Assembly (NCBI GenBank): GCA_022829145.1
Contig: CM040746.1
Coordinates: forward strand, 4,859,499-4,923,498
DNA: 64,000 nt
Direction of reading: 5' to 3'
Source: Albula goreensis
Taxonomy: Eukaryota; Chordata; Actinopteri; Albuliformes; Albulidae
Part shown: piece after piece, positions 45,780 to 58,400 of the stretch
How the letters are laid out: every line of letters begins with the position of its first letter
Position numbering within the stretch: position 1 is the stretch's first letter
Notes under the pieces: model-generated
Told to the model about the DNA's origin: nothing
The model's database searches: none
What the model saw: only the letters and a program-made list of their open reading frames with translations
Made by a program: the position numbers and the translations under genes

Positions 45780-47340
45780 GTTAGCCCTGCCTGGTGTCTA
45801 CAGGGGCTCAAATGCAGGAAATGGCTACATCAGTCCGTTTCAGAAACAATATGCTCATTCTACAGGTAACTTTGGCAATTTCACTCCTTTTATTCTTTTA
45901 AAAAAAGACATGTAAAAAAAGTGCTTTCACTCAACATTTAGAGATTTTAGAAACCATATTTTTGACTGAGTTCTGAAATTAGTTCTGGCTTTGGACACTT
46001 GTGCAACAGCACCTGACAGGTCATTAACTTTTTGTAGTGGAATATTGAACGCTCTCCACATGAACATAGTGTCGGCTGAACACTGGGAAAAGCCTGTTTG
46101 GCACACAGAAAACAGATCCGATTCTGATGCTGAAAGCATTTCAGTAGTATCCTCACAATCAATGCTGATCCCAGGTCAGTGATAACCAGGTAGACATACC
46201 TGTGGCTAAACAGATCGTGGCCTGGGTCCCTGATCGGGGATCAGCACTGTTTAAGGGGAGCAGAGGAGAACACACTGCTGGTCTCTCTGTAGACTGACCT
46301 CAGGTGGAAAGGCTCAGATAGGCTGTTCTTTCACAAATGATACAGCTTAAAAACTCAAAAGGTGAAATCCGATCAGTTATCCCCACCTGTTTTCAAAAAA
46401 GTGAACATAAACAGCAAATCATGGCTGAAAGAAAAAGTACAGCATTTGAAAGTAAAATCACACATTACAATAAATACATCATACTGGATCACATCGTCAT
46501 CATAATCAAATGGAACAAAAGTGATTAAAGTCAATGGCAATGTAGAAATGGAATGTATGAAGCATTAACTATGGACATTAGAGTGCAGGTTAAAGGCAAA
46601 ACCCATCCACTGAACAGATGTGACACACCCCAGAGTGAGGCATGATGGGTAAATCCCCCAGTAGTTCACAGTGGAAATCACAGGCTGGCTTCCTGGCAGG
46701 CAGACTGGGCGGCTGTCATGGTTACGCCAGACAGGAGCTCAACATTCCACGGAGTCTGGCCCCCATCCTATTGGTGGCGTATTTTAACATTCAGTGATTG
46801 TAAAGAGTGTGCGTGTTTGTGTGTGCGCGCACATGCACCACTTACACAAAGGACCTCAGGAAAACATGGACACACAGTGAAGGGAAACATCGCCCTACAC
46901 ATTTTTGGGTAAAGAAACGCACTTGTTTTTTAACTACTGAAATAAGAAGCACAGATACTCAAGGAAAGGCCAGGTCCCCACAAGGGTTGATGGGATTGAA
47001 GTCCTGTTCATCCACTCCAATCTAGCTGTGATCACGCAGCACAATCTTTGAAATCTAGCCCACATCTTCCACTTCCTTTTACTCTGCCCACACTTTTTGG
47101 CATTCAGCACACGGGAAAACATCCATGCATTCATGTTGTTTCCCTTCGCACATGTTAATTTATAAGCTCTAAATCTACTTCCTCCCAGGGAGATGTGAAG
47201 ACTCTGACTATCCCTCCTCTTTCAGAAGAGAGAGGAAGCCGTTACCTTCTCATCTCTCCCCACACACACCAGGCGGGGTACAGACTTTATACCTCCTAAG
47301 CTCTGCCTTTGAGGTACCCTACACCTCCCCATCCCAGAAT
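45780..47340. other. Intergenic or atp11c 3' UTR, no feature seen
   Basis: Unique sequence without recognisable coding exons. Could be 3' UTR of atp11c if the distal polyadenylation signal at 44,422 is used. Confidence 0.4.
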
Positions 47341-47343
47341 TCT

Positions 47344-47347
<4 letters not shown>

Positions 47348-47387
<40 letters not shown>

Positions 47388-47465
47388 CAGTGTGTGAGAG
47401 ACTGTTAGTGTGTGTGTGTTAGTGCATATGTGAGTGTGTGAAAGCGTGGGTTAAAGTGTGTGTGG
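47348..47465. repeat. TG microsatellite
   Basis: Perfect then interrupted TG repeat. Confidence 0.95.
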
Positions 47466-48027
47466 AGGGGAAGCATCTTTGTGCCGGACTTTAAGACACA
47501 GAATGACAAGTTAAGATTTGGATATTGGGTATTTTTGCTGTTGGCCCTCTGTAACATTTTCAGTTTTCATATTCACTCACAACTTTTAATAAAACACATT
47601 TAGACTCATTTTGAGCTGATTGTTTGGCAAAATAGTAAAAAAAAAAAATCAAGCAAAAAAAAAAAAAAATAACTAATTCCAGCCAGCCCAGATTTCTCCC
47701 AGGCTGACCATGGAATGTGTCCGCTGGGGCACAGCGTTCATGCAGTGGGGCATTCTGGGATGGCAGCAGAGGTGGACAGGGGAGCCTGCGGCCGCTGACT
47801 GGAGCAGCCACATGGAATTCCATCGCACCGATTTTTTCCAACATAAAAATCAGAAGGCCATCCCTTTGCCCTGGACGGAGAGAGTGAGGAACAACAGTGT
47901 TGTGGTAGCGTACGCAACGCAACGCAATGCGTGCTGTGGGGGCGGGGCCACAGGCATGCAGGAGAGAAATGAGTGACAGCAAATATGATGGCGAGCGCAG
48001 CTCCCTGGGCGGGCCCGAGCCCTGCTC

Positions 48028-48064
48028 TTTATTTCTTTATCCGTGTTATTTATTCCTTTTTATT
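48028..48064 (-). terminator. atp11c: Cluster of polyadenylation signals
   Basis: Three AATAAA hexamers on the minus strand (48,028-48,033, 48,049-48,054 and 48,059-48,064) follow the possible terminal exon at 48,129. Position and strand fit a 3' end of atp11c. The A-rich context means the hexamers could also be chance. Confidence 0.45.
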
Positions 48065-48128
48065 TTTTTTTTGTTCAGGCAGCAGCCCAGACGACTGGCA
48101 GGAGGACGCTGTGGTCCTGTTAGCCCCC

Positions 48129-48179
48129 TCACCACAACTCATTCAGGTTCTTGTACGAGAGAGGCGTGATGTCAGCCAT
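48129..48179 (-). CDS. atp11c: Possible third atp11c terminal exon
   Basis: 51 bp including TGA at 48,129-48,131. Acceptor TCTGTCTCCCACAG, phase 0. Encodes [16 protein letters not shown]. The peptide was not recognised. Support comes from the acceptor, the phase shared with the other terminal exons, and three AATAAA signals 65-101 bp after the stop. It could instead be a 3' UTR exon that happens to be open. Confidence 0.38.
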   Translation of the reverse strand: MADITPLSYKNLNELW

Positions 48180-49981
48180 CTGTGGGAGACAGAAGCATAC
48201 ACTCATCACCCAAATGGGAAACTCCAACACCCCTGCCAACCTAAAAAGCGGCAGCAGGAGTGAACGGAATAAACAGCACAGCACAGACCGAGGGAACACA
48301 CTCTGAAACAGGCAGAAGAGGTGTGCATATGGCCTTATATCTCAGACATCCATGCTTTTCATACATCTGCACCTTGCTTATGATCTCCGATTTTAAAATG
48401 TGTTTTTCCAGGCCCAAATAAAGAGGGGACCCCAGTACCCTGAAGATACGATCCTCTCATTTTTTACCTTTAAGTGTCTGCATGTAGGAGGGAGTCTTCA
48501 GATGGCTGGAGAGACGAAAAAAAAAAATACAGGTGTGGGTAATAGTGAGGTTTATGGGAAATGGATTGATCTGATTGGTCAACTCTGATTCAAATATCTG
48601 AATATCTGATCCAATAACTGTGAAGCCATGTCCCTCCTTCCGTCCTTCACTTTATCTACATCGGCAGGGATGGGCGAAACCCGTTTGGCAGAGACTTTGT
48701 CACTTCAGATCAGCGAGAGGAGAAAGGAGGGAGGGAGGGAGAGTGGGTGGAGGATGTTCGCTCAGAGTTTTCGGACAGGCCACAGAGCTCCTCTTTCTGC
48801 CCCTCCCAGAGACGGACACCGAGCGGCAGTCAGTCTGAGATCACAGCAGTGGCATTACACAGCAAGCACGGACAGCGCGCACAGACGGCACACACGGGAC
48901 ACGGCATGCAACAAGAACGGCAACCCCCCACTCCCAGGGCGGAGCGGAGCGTGTTGGAAACAACCACCACAGATAGCAGGCAGCACGACTACCACAAAGA
49001 CGACAGATGTGGAGAGAATCGATACTGCAGCTTGGATCATCGAAACACACACACACACCCACACACACACAGAAATGCAAACACTCATTTGCTCACGCGC
49101 ATACACACACACACACACACACGCACACACACCACCTGCTGACACAGAAGAAGAACCCCACACCAGACCAGTACGCCTTGAACGTCTGGTTAATTTAAGA
49201 AAGGGAAAGAGATCACAGGATGTCACATGAGACAACATGCAGAGGCGTGGGGTGTGGTGCCTCAGAGAGTGAGACAGTGAGGAGGCTGACCTAAGGATCG
49301 GCAGCGGATTACGTCTGAGCTTCACCTGGGGTCAGAACTGTAACAGCCTAATTTTAACCTGACCCACAGACTGACAATGGAGGCCTCTAACCAGCTGTCC
49401 CTTTAATTTCTTAAAGCCACAGAGTATTCAGACAGGCCACAGACTGACTATGAAGAAGAAACAGCCATGAAACTCTGAAGCAAACAACTGATTTCATTAT
49501 ATACAAATTAGTAAAATTCAGGTATCCTCAATTAGAAATGTTTTCAGCCTGCAACGACTCACTCCTGGCTAAATAGTGTAAGAGGTTTCTCATGTTAATA
49601 GTACAATGGATAGCAAGGGCAGTAAGTTCGAAAGAGCTCCTCAAGAACCACTCACTGCCTCTGAGGACCACTAGGGGGCATTGTTTCAGGACAATTATTT
49701 TTGTTGGGGGGAGGTTGTGCGTGAGGGGAGGGATTGCTGAGTGGGAGTGAGCTCTGATTGGTGGGGGCCACTGGGCTTCACATATAAGGGGGAGGGTGGG
49801 GTGGTTCTGGTACCTGTTTAATTGACAGTATTGGACTCGTCAGAAAAGGTTCTCATGAGCAGCGGCCGGACTGAGGAGCGGGGGGACTGGGCCGCGCTTG
49901 ACTGCCCCGGCTTCTTCTGAAAGGGCAAGAGACACTTAGGAGACCCCGAAACTGGAGCCCAGCCTGCTGACCCCCAAACAT

Positions 49982-50072
<91 letters not shown>

Positions 50073-50499
50073 TGCACACACACAAATGCACACAGGCACT
50101 CCAGTTCCAATCGCATAATGTTGTTCAGGACTATGAAATATAAACATATCTGCCACTGTCAAATGCAAAACAAACACAAATTCAGTGTTCAATTAAAAAG
50201 TTAAAGCACACTTTTTGGGTGTACTTAATTCCCCATGGAGCTTCAACTCCGTGATGACAACACAGACAGACACACACATACACACACATGCCCACACACA
50301 CAGAATCACACAAACACACACAGACAAAGAATCACACAGGCACACAACCACACAGGCATACACACACACACTCACACAGAAACACACAGACATAGAAACA
50401 CACGCACACAATGACACAGGCAAAGAAACACACAGGCATGCGCGCACACACTCACACAGAATCACAAAAACACACACACAGAAACACACACACACACAT

Positions 50500-50532
<33 letters not shown>

Positions 50533-53500
50533 ACACCCCACCGCCAGTTGAGGTTTGGCACGGTGAGGGACAGTGGGGCAGGGAGTAGGACTCTATGGCA
50601 TGGGACCTCTTGCTGGACATGACCCCAGTGCGTTTGCTTTGCGTGCTTCATTCAGCAGGACAGGCATGCAGACAGAGCAGGCAGGAGTGCCACAGACCAT
50701 CCCCACCCTGCAGTGCAGCACTGACCGCAGCACTGACCGCAGCAGGAGGGCCACCCCGAACCCGCCTCTCCCACAGCTCAGCGACAGGCCGCCAACCGAG
50801 CCCGCCCCCGCCAACAAAATGGCCTCTGCGTTTAGCGCAAGAGTCATTCTGTCAGAGTGGCTGCAGAGGTGGTGTGACTGTCTGCGCCGCATGCAGCTGG
50901 AGACCAGGCGGAGGTGGCGTGCCCCCTGCTGGCGGGTTAGAGATGGTACACCACCTTTCGGCCACAGCTGGCTGGTAGCGGAGGGGGCAGGGCAGTGGGG
51001 GATGGGGCTGAGGGGAACAGGACAGTGAGTTCAAAACAACTGGCAAGCAAGACACAGAATAGACAAAACTGGCAACCTAAGGAATTAAAAGGGTGGGAAT
51101 AAAAAAAGAGAAAAAAGAGCAGGCAGAAGGACCTCAGTCACTCCAGGAAAAGCTGTGAGTGCTGGTGGTTTGGGACAGCATGAAGACGGTGGACATCCCA
51201 GAAGAAGGCAGGCGCTGCTTCATCTACAGAGCGAAAGCCGAGAAGGGAGAACAAACAGAGGGAATAAGAGTGAGAGAGAGAGAAAGAGAGAGATAGAGGA
51301 AGAGGGAAGGGAAGAGGCAGGGATGGGGGAATACATGCATATTTCCAAACGGAGTGACTGGAGAACACATGGAAGATGATTGGATGCTGCCTTGTCAGGA
51401 GTTAGATAGGGGAGGGGCCTGTGACCCTGTGGACACGCCTCCTGCTCTACATGGAGGATGATTGACAGCTCTCTGACTAGCTGAACCACAAGAAAAGGGT
51501 TAACAGTTGGGAAGCTGGTAGCCAACTGGGTAAGGGAACTTAAACACACTAAAGGTAGTAGCATGGCGCTTCTACAGTGGCACCAGGGTACATTTTATGG
51601 GCAGAAGTCACACAGCTGAGCTGCACGATGGACAGTCTGCCTGGAGCAGCTCCATGGAAACAGTCTGCCCGGTGCAGCTCCATGGAGACAGTCTGCCTGG
51701 AGCAGCTCCATGGAGACAGTCAGCGCTGGTATGAATCAAAGAAGAGGGGACTCTGACATGCGTGACTACAGGAACAGGGAGAAACTGGAGGCAGAGCTGG
51801 GTGAGACTAACGCACATCCTAAAGACAGTGATGGACGGACAGTCGGACAGACAACAGACAGACAGACAGACAGACAGACAATCTGGGTGAAGAGAGACAG
51901 TGCAACCTCAGTACTGCTTTCACTTCCAGCCTGAGCAAGCCTATTCACCTGCCAGCGAGAGAACAGTTACATAACCTCATTATGTGCAGTTAAGACACAA
52001 AATAATGAAGGAGTAGAGGAGAGAAGATGTCATTTTAAAACATGAGGAGGGTTAGGCAGGGAAGACAGGGCCAGAGGTGGGGGGGGTGGATGACATGGTG
52101 TCACAGGAAGGAGGGAGAGTAACAGGGACAGAGGAGGGAGGACAGAGTAACACAGGTGTGTGCATACCTGGTATGAGCGGGGGTGTGAGGGGGCAGTTTA
52201 GTAACACAGGTGTGTTTACCTGGTATGGGAAGGAGTGTGTGGGGAGTAACACAGGTACCTGGTATGCACAGTGTGTTTAGTAACATACCTGGTATGGGAA
52301 GGAGCAGGGGTGTGAGGGGGCAGTTTAGTAACACAGGTGTGCGTACCTGGTATGGGAAGGAGTGTGTGTGGGAGGGTACAGTAACACAGGTGTGTGGTAT
52401 AAGGAGTGTGGTAGTGACACAGCATACCTGGTAGGCCCACAGGTGGGGCCTGGTATGAGCGGCAGAAGAGAAGTGAGCAGGATGTCTGGGAGCAGGCTGA
52501 GCAGAATGAGCAGGATGATCACCAGCCAGGCCGACACCGAGCTCAGCATGTTAGCAAACACAAAGTACAGCCTCTGGTGCTTCAGGAAGGGCCTGTGGGG
52601 GGAGGTGTCAACCATGTTACTGCAAGGGAGTTTACAAAATACAGCTTCATAGTGGAAAACAATCAGTGCACATTTGATTGTTTGATTGACAGATGTGTAG
52701 CCAATGACAGCATTCTCCCGGCCGCTAGAGTAATAATGGAGGTATTGAATTGGTTCAAACTGAATCTTGCAACAGGAACAACTGTCACAAGCAGAAACTT
52801 GTAACAAAGTTGTGGATGTTACAAGAGGCGATAGTAGTGCAATAGTTGTGATTTAAATCTTAGGTTTAAGCTACAGCTATGTATGCAGCAAGTGACTAAT
52901 TGTTGTAGGGAGAAAATCCTTTTGATTGAATGAGCCAGGTCTGATTGACAGGTAATAGAAGCTCTGTTCATTTCATGCTCATTTACGAGCTTGTTAAGGT
53001 CCCACAATACCCCAGTCGAGGCGAAACTTTTGTCTTCTAGCTGATGTCTGTGCAAACTACTTGACTCTGTACTTGAGTAACATTGTTTTTTGTCATTGTC
53101 TAATTGCGTTGCAGTTTGGCCCTAGAGTTTGTTTATTCAACATCAAGCTGGCAGTAGGCAAGTTTGATTTCTTCCAAGATTGATGATTTGGTTATGTTGG
53201 CAATATTACAATTGCGAAACACAGAGATGGAGATGGAGGTGGTACAGCCAATCAGAGAAAGAGAAATGGTTGAAAGAGAAATGACCTTGTTTATTGTTCT
53301 AATCCTTTTCTAAATGTTATGCTTAGCCATCTCCATCGCCTGTGTTCAATCCATATCTTGGTCCTAGCCAGCCACCACCAATTGACTAATCATTGTGGAG
53401 CTCTCTGAGACAGTTGAACAAGCAGAGAGGGATTTTGGCCTGTGTCCGACCGCCTGAAAAAACCCTGATTGAATAAAAACGGCATCAAATGACTACATGA

Positions 53501-55394
53501 TTTATTCGCTAATCAGCCAACGCAGTTCCCCGTGCTTCGAGCCAGTACAAACTCGAGACCAACAATGGGAGAGCTAACATGAACAGTCAAGTACGGTCTT
53601 ATATCAACCAAACAAATGTATTATTTATGACAAACCCTGTGACACATGGTACCTCCACCGTTTTGTGGCCATTTGGTGCTAGTTTCATAATGACAATGTC
53701 TGGAATTCATGTTAATGTGATCTAGGTTACAGATCTCTGGCAAAACCACATTTTCACACATGACCATTTAGAGTAGGAAGGATATGGGTGTGTGCAGCTC
53801 ATAAACTGTCCAAAAGGGGGCAGCAATGCGCTCACCATATGATGCCACCCCAGAAGAAGCTGAAGAAGACGTAGAAGGCCAAGGAGCCCCAGATCACAAA
53901 GTGGTTTATCCACGTCCAGTGCCGTGTGTCCAGAGCCAGCTGTAAAGACAGGTCAGGGGTCAGTCTGTGCCAGGAAACCTGCATAATCACGAGTCAGCTG
54001 AGCCCAAGGAACAGGTCTGGGGTCAGTTTCCATTTCAGGTCTTCCTGCACAGCCACAGATTTGAGATTCGGCTGGATTGCAGCAGCTCTGAAACCTTAGT
54101 TGGCCTGCTTACAAAAACAGAAAACCCCAAATCTTTGACTACAAAAAGCTTACTGTAACAAGACAATGAAATCTTTTGTAAATATCTGAGGATTCATGAA
54201 CCCTATTATGGGTGGAAATAAAATGAGCTGCTCCTCCCATTTTTGGTTGAATGACACTTTCCTGCCCTATCACTACAGAGGGTTCCTGGGAATTACCAAT
54301 ACACAGAAACAGCTGTGCTGTGACAAGCAACACATTTTGTCTGAAGATTAGGATCCAAGGTTAGGCTGGTGTCTAAGGTTTCCTGTCCTCCATTTCTTGA
54401 TTTTAGCCAAGCTGTTTGAGCCCCTTTCGCTACATGAGTACCTGTAGTATGAGCTGTAGTGTGATCCCAGTGTTCAAAGCTTCAAAGCTTCATTTAGCAT
54501 ATGACCTTAAAACCCATACAAAAAAGATTTTTACCTTGAGTGTGACCGTAAAAACGAGGACTGTGAAAACTATTGTCCCGTACGACCAATTTCCAAACAC
54601 CTGGAGAAAAACACAGAGAGCGTTGAGAGGTTAGCTGTGAAACGCCCAGGTGTAGGTTGGTGCGGTGCTGTGTTTGGGTGGTATACCTGTTTGGAGGGGT
54701 TTCTGAAGAGACAGTACTCTGGCCCAGTTGTCCTGGAAGGGCCCCAGGCGGGGTTTTGAAGAGACAGTGCACTCCGAAGAAAAAGAGCAGCCCCTGAAAG
54801 AGACCCAGATTACACCAGGCAGCATGGAGTCAGTACAGGAAGGGTCACACTGATTACACCAGGCCAGAGTCATGGAGTCACACTGATTACACCAGCGTTC
54901 TTCGCTACATCCCTGCAGAGAGAGAGAGAGAGAGGGAGGGAGGGAAAGAGAGTGAGGTCACCTCAGTGGATGGAGAAGGCAGTGAATCACAAGATGGAGT
55001 GGAACTGGAGAAGGCGAGAGTCATGGAGTCACACTGATTTAAACCAGCCTCTGAATTAGACCAGTTTCCCAGCAGCAACACCCCTGACATGGATATCACT
55101 GCTGCAGCAGAGTGCAGGGTGAGGGTGAGGTGAGGGTGAGGGTGTGTATTCTCAGACCGAGCACATGGGTGTGTTCTGGGTTGGTAGGTGACCTCTCACC
55201 TGTACAGGCTGGCATTGTCCAGCAGGATCTCCATGCAGATGTGCTGCTCCAGGAGGCTGTAGGCCAGGATGGGCATAGAGGTGAAGCAGATGTTGTACAT
55301 CGTCAGATAGGCTGCATCGTAGAGGGGCTGGGGGAGGCCAGGGAGGGGGCAGCCAGGGGTTAATAACAGAGAGGAGAGTGCATACACCAGCGCG

Positions 55395-55454
<60 letters not shown>

Positions 55455-58400
55455 TGCACACATACACACACACACACACACACACTTCCTCAAGTACGCA
55501 TACATACCCACACACATACAAAAACACGGACACACACACACACACACAAGCAGTATACACAAACACACAGAAATGCACACACCTGTGTCACTGTGCATTA
55601 TCTGGTGTTACACTCTGCAGGTTCTATTTCTGTCGCTGTATTTGAGTGTGTGCTCAATGTGCCCACTAATAGGGATTGCAACATTTTATTCTGAACAGCC
55701 ACTCACTCCAGGAGCAGAGGGGTTGGAGAATTGTAGGGGAGGAACATAGACATGTAGACGTGCATCCTGATTGGGTGTTTCTGCCTGGATCGGGTCGCCC
55801 CGGCTACCGTGCCCGTAATACTCACCTGCTGTGAATATCCACAGAAAAACTGGTACAAGAACTGAGGTAAAATGAAGCACAGATTCTGAAAGAGAGAGAG
55901 AGAGAAGTGTTTAACACCTAAACACATTGTGGTTGGCCGTTTCCATGGCACTGGCTTCCTGTTGTCCTGACTTTGCGTTGTATCACATTTACCTTTACAC
56001 CTTTAGCCATTTAGCCAGGGTGACTTTCTTTGTTTATATATACGTAAAGTTAATACTTATACACACATATACATTTACAGTGGAGTGCAAAGGTTTGGGT
56101 CACCCTGGTCACAATACCTCATACAATGAATTCTCTGCACACAGCATGAAAACTGTAAAAACAAATTAAAACAAAAATGAACCTTGCTTTGAAAAATTAA
56201 GAAAGGTGTCATGTTTCATTGCATACCATTTAGAGTTCAGGTCAGCTTCTGTTCACTTATTCATTGTAACAGGCATTTTGACCAGGGGGGGACCAACCTT
56301 TTGCACCCCGCTGTATACACTATTGATGTATACAGTGGGACATCTATTGATACAAAGCAGGTGAGGTACAATAGTATTACCCTTCCTGGGTTAAGGTCAG
56401 GGTTAGTGCAGCACTATAGAGTAGGGTTAAGGTTAGTGGAGTTGTGAAGGGTACGTTTAAGGTTAGGGTTCCTGCAGTTGTGTAGGGTACAGTTAGTTAA
56501 AGTGGAGTTCTGTAGGGTAGGGTTAAGGTTAGGGTTCAGGCAGTTCTGTAGGGTAGGGTTAGGGTTAGGGTTCATGCAGTTCTGTAGGGTAGGGTTAGGC
56601 TTAGGGTTAGTGCAGTTCTGTAGGGTAGGGTTAGGGTTAGGGTTGGTTAAGCAGTTCTGTAGGGTTAGGGTTAGGGTTAGGGTTCATGCAGTTCTGTAGG
56701 GTATGTTAGGTTAGTTAGGGTTAGAGCAGTTCTGGAGGGGTTAGGTTAGCAGTTCTGTAGGGTAGGGGTTAGGCTTAGGGTTAGAGCAGTTCTGGAGGGT
56801 ATGGTTAGGGTTAGTTAAAGTGCAGTTCTGTAGGGTTAGGGTTAGGGTTAGGGTTAGGCTTAGGGTTCATGCAGTTCTGTAGGGTAGGGTTAGGGTTAGG
56901 GTTCAGGCAGTTCTGTAGGGTAGGGTTAGGGTTAGTTAAAGTGCAGTTCTGTAGGGTAGGGTTAGGGTTAGGGTTCATGCAGTTCTGTAGGGTAGGGTTA
57001 GGGTTAGTTAAAGTGCAGTTCTGTAGGGTATGGTTAAGGTTAGGCTTAGGGTTAGAGCAGTTCTGGAGGGTATGGTTAGGGTTAGTTAAAGTTAGGCTTA
57101 GGGTTAGTGCAGTTCTGTAGGGTAGCTCTGTGCCTCTCCTACCTTGTAGAAGAAGTACTGCACCAGGTGAGCGATGCGGACGTAGTACAGGTGCCCGTGC
57201 CCCAGCAGCAGCTTCCTCAGGTGCTTGAGTTTGGGGATGGCGTAGTCGCTGTTCCGCACGGCCTGGCGCCCCTCTTTGCCCTTTATACCTGAGGCCCACA
57301 GTGCAGGACAGAGGCTAAATCACAGACCCCCTCCAGCTAGTCCTCTTGAATAAACACTCATTAAACGAAAGTGGAGTCCTCCCATCGCTACCGCCCTGCA
57401 CAGAGCTCCTCGCTCACAGACTGACGGGCTGATCCCGTAATGAGCTCCAGAAAACGGACTCAGCGCTTTGAGGATGGATGACTGCCGTTAGAAACAAAAC
57501 GGTTCATTCAAAACTCAGAGCACTGACTTAAGACAGGCCCCTTGTGTGAGGAAGCACAAGGCTTGCACTATATTAAACACTGACTTAACTTTCAGATGAG
57601 ACATTACAGAAACATTCTGAGTGACTTTGGTCATTAAGCATCCAGTGAGACCTGTGGGTGGCGACGATCGACTGTCTCCGATTCCCGAGGAACACAGCTG
57701 CTCTATCTTCACAATTTTTCAGTTTTTGAGTTCCCCAGGTTTTCAGTGCAGGGGAGAGATGTGTTCTCGGCTAGCTAAGCTCGCCTGCTAAAACACAAGG
57801 AAGATAAAGTAAAAATAAACAAAAGCAGACATCACTGTAGCTCACCTATCCCCACGTGGGCCTCCAGGATCATGCTGACGTCGTTGGCTCCGTCACCAAT
57901 CGACAGGGTGATGGGGCCCCCTTTGGACGTTTTAATCATTTTCACGATCTAAAGAGGGGTGGAGGGGGGGAGGGACGGAGGGAGGAATACAGGAGAAAAG
58001 GAGGGAAAGACGTTAATTAAGGAGAATCAGGGTGTGGAGAGAGAGAGAAAGAGAGAGACAGGGAAAAGGAAAAGAAAGGTAGGGAGGTGGAGGAATATGG
58101 AAAGGGTAGCAGGAGGTGGAGAAATGACAGTGGAGGAATACAAGCAGCTGAAGAGAGCCCTCTGAGCATGCACGGCCAGCCTGCATCACCCACCCAGAGC
58201 TCCACCCCTCAGCCAGGGCCTGCCTGCATCACCCACCCAGAGCTCCACCCCTCAGCCAGGGCCTGCCTGCATCACCCACCCAGAGCTCCACCCCTCAGCC
58301 AGGGCCTGCCTGCATCACCCACCCAGAGCTCCACCCCTCAGCCAGAGCCAGCCTGCATCACCCACCCAGAGCTCCACCCCTCAGCCAAGGCCTGCCTGCA

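Noticed and set aside
48628-49230. Plus-strand open frame of 200 codons
   Set aside because: Ends in CA-repeat Thr-His runs, no recognisable domain, no splice or start context.
50593-50978. Open frames on both strands in GC-rich sequence
   Set aside because: No splice sites in phase with atp11c exons and no family resemblance, although an exon between 52,428 and 49,916 is still sought.
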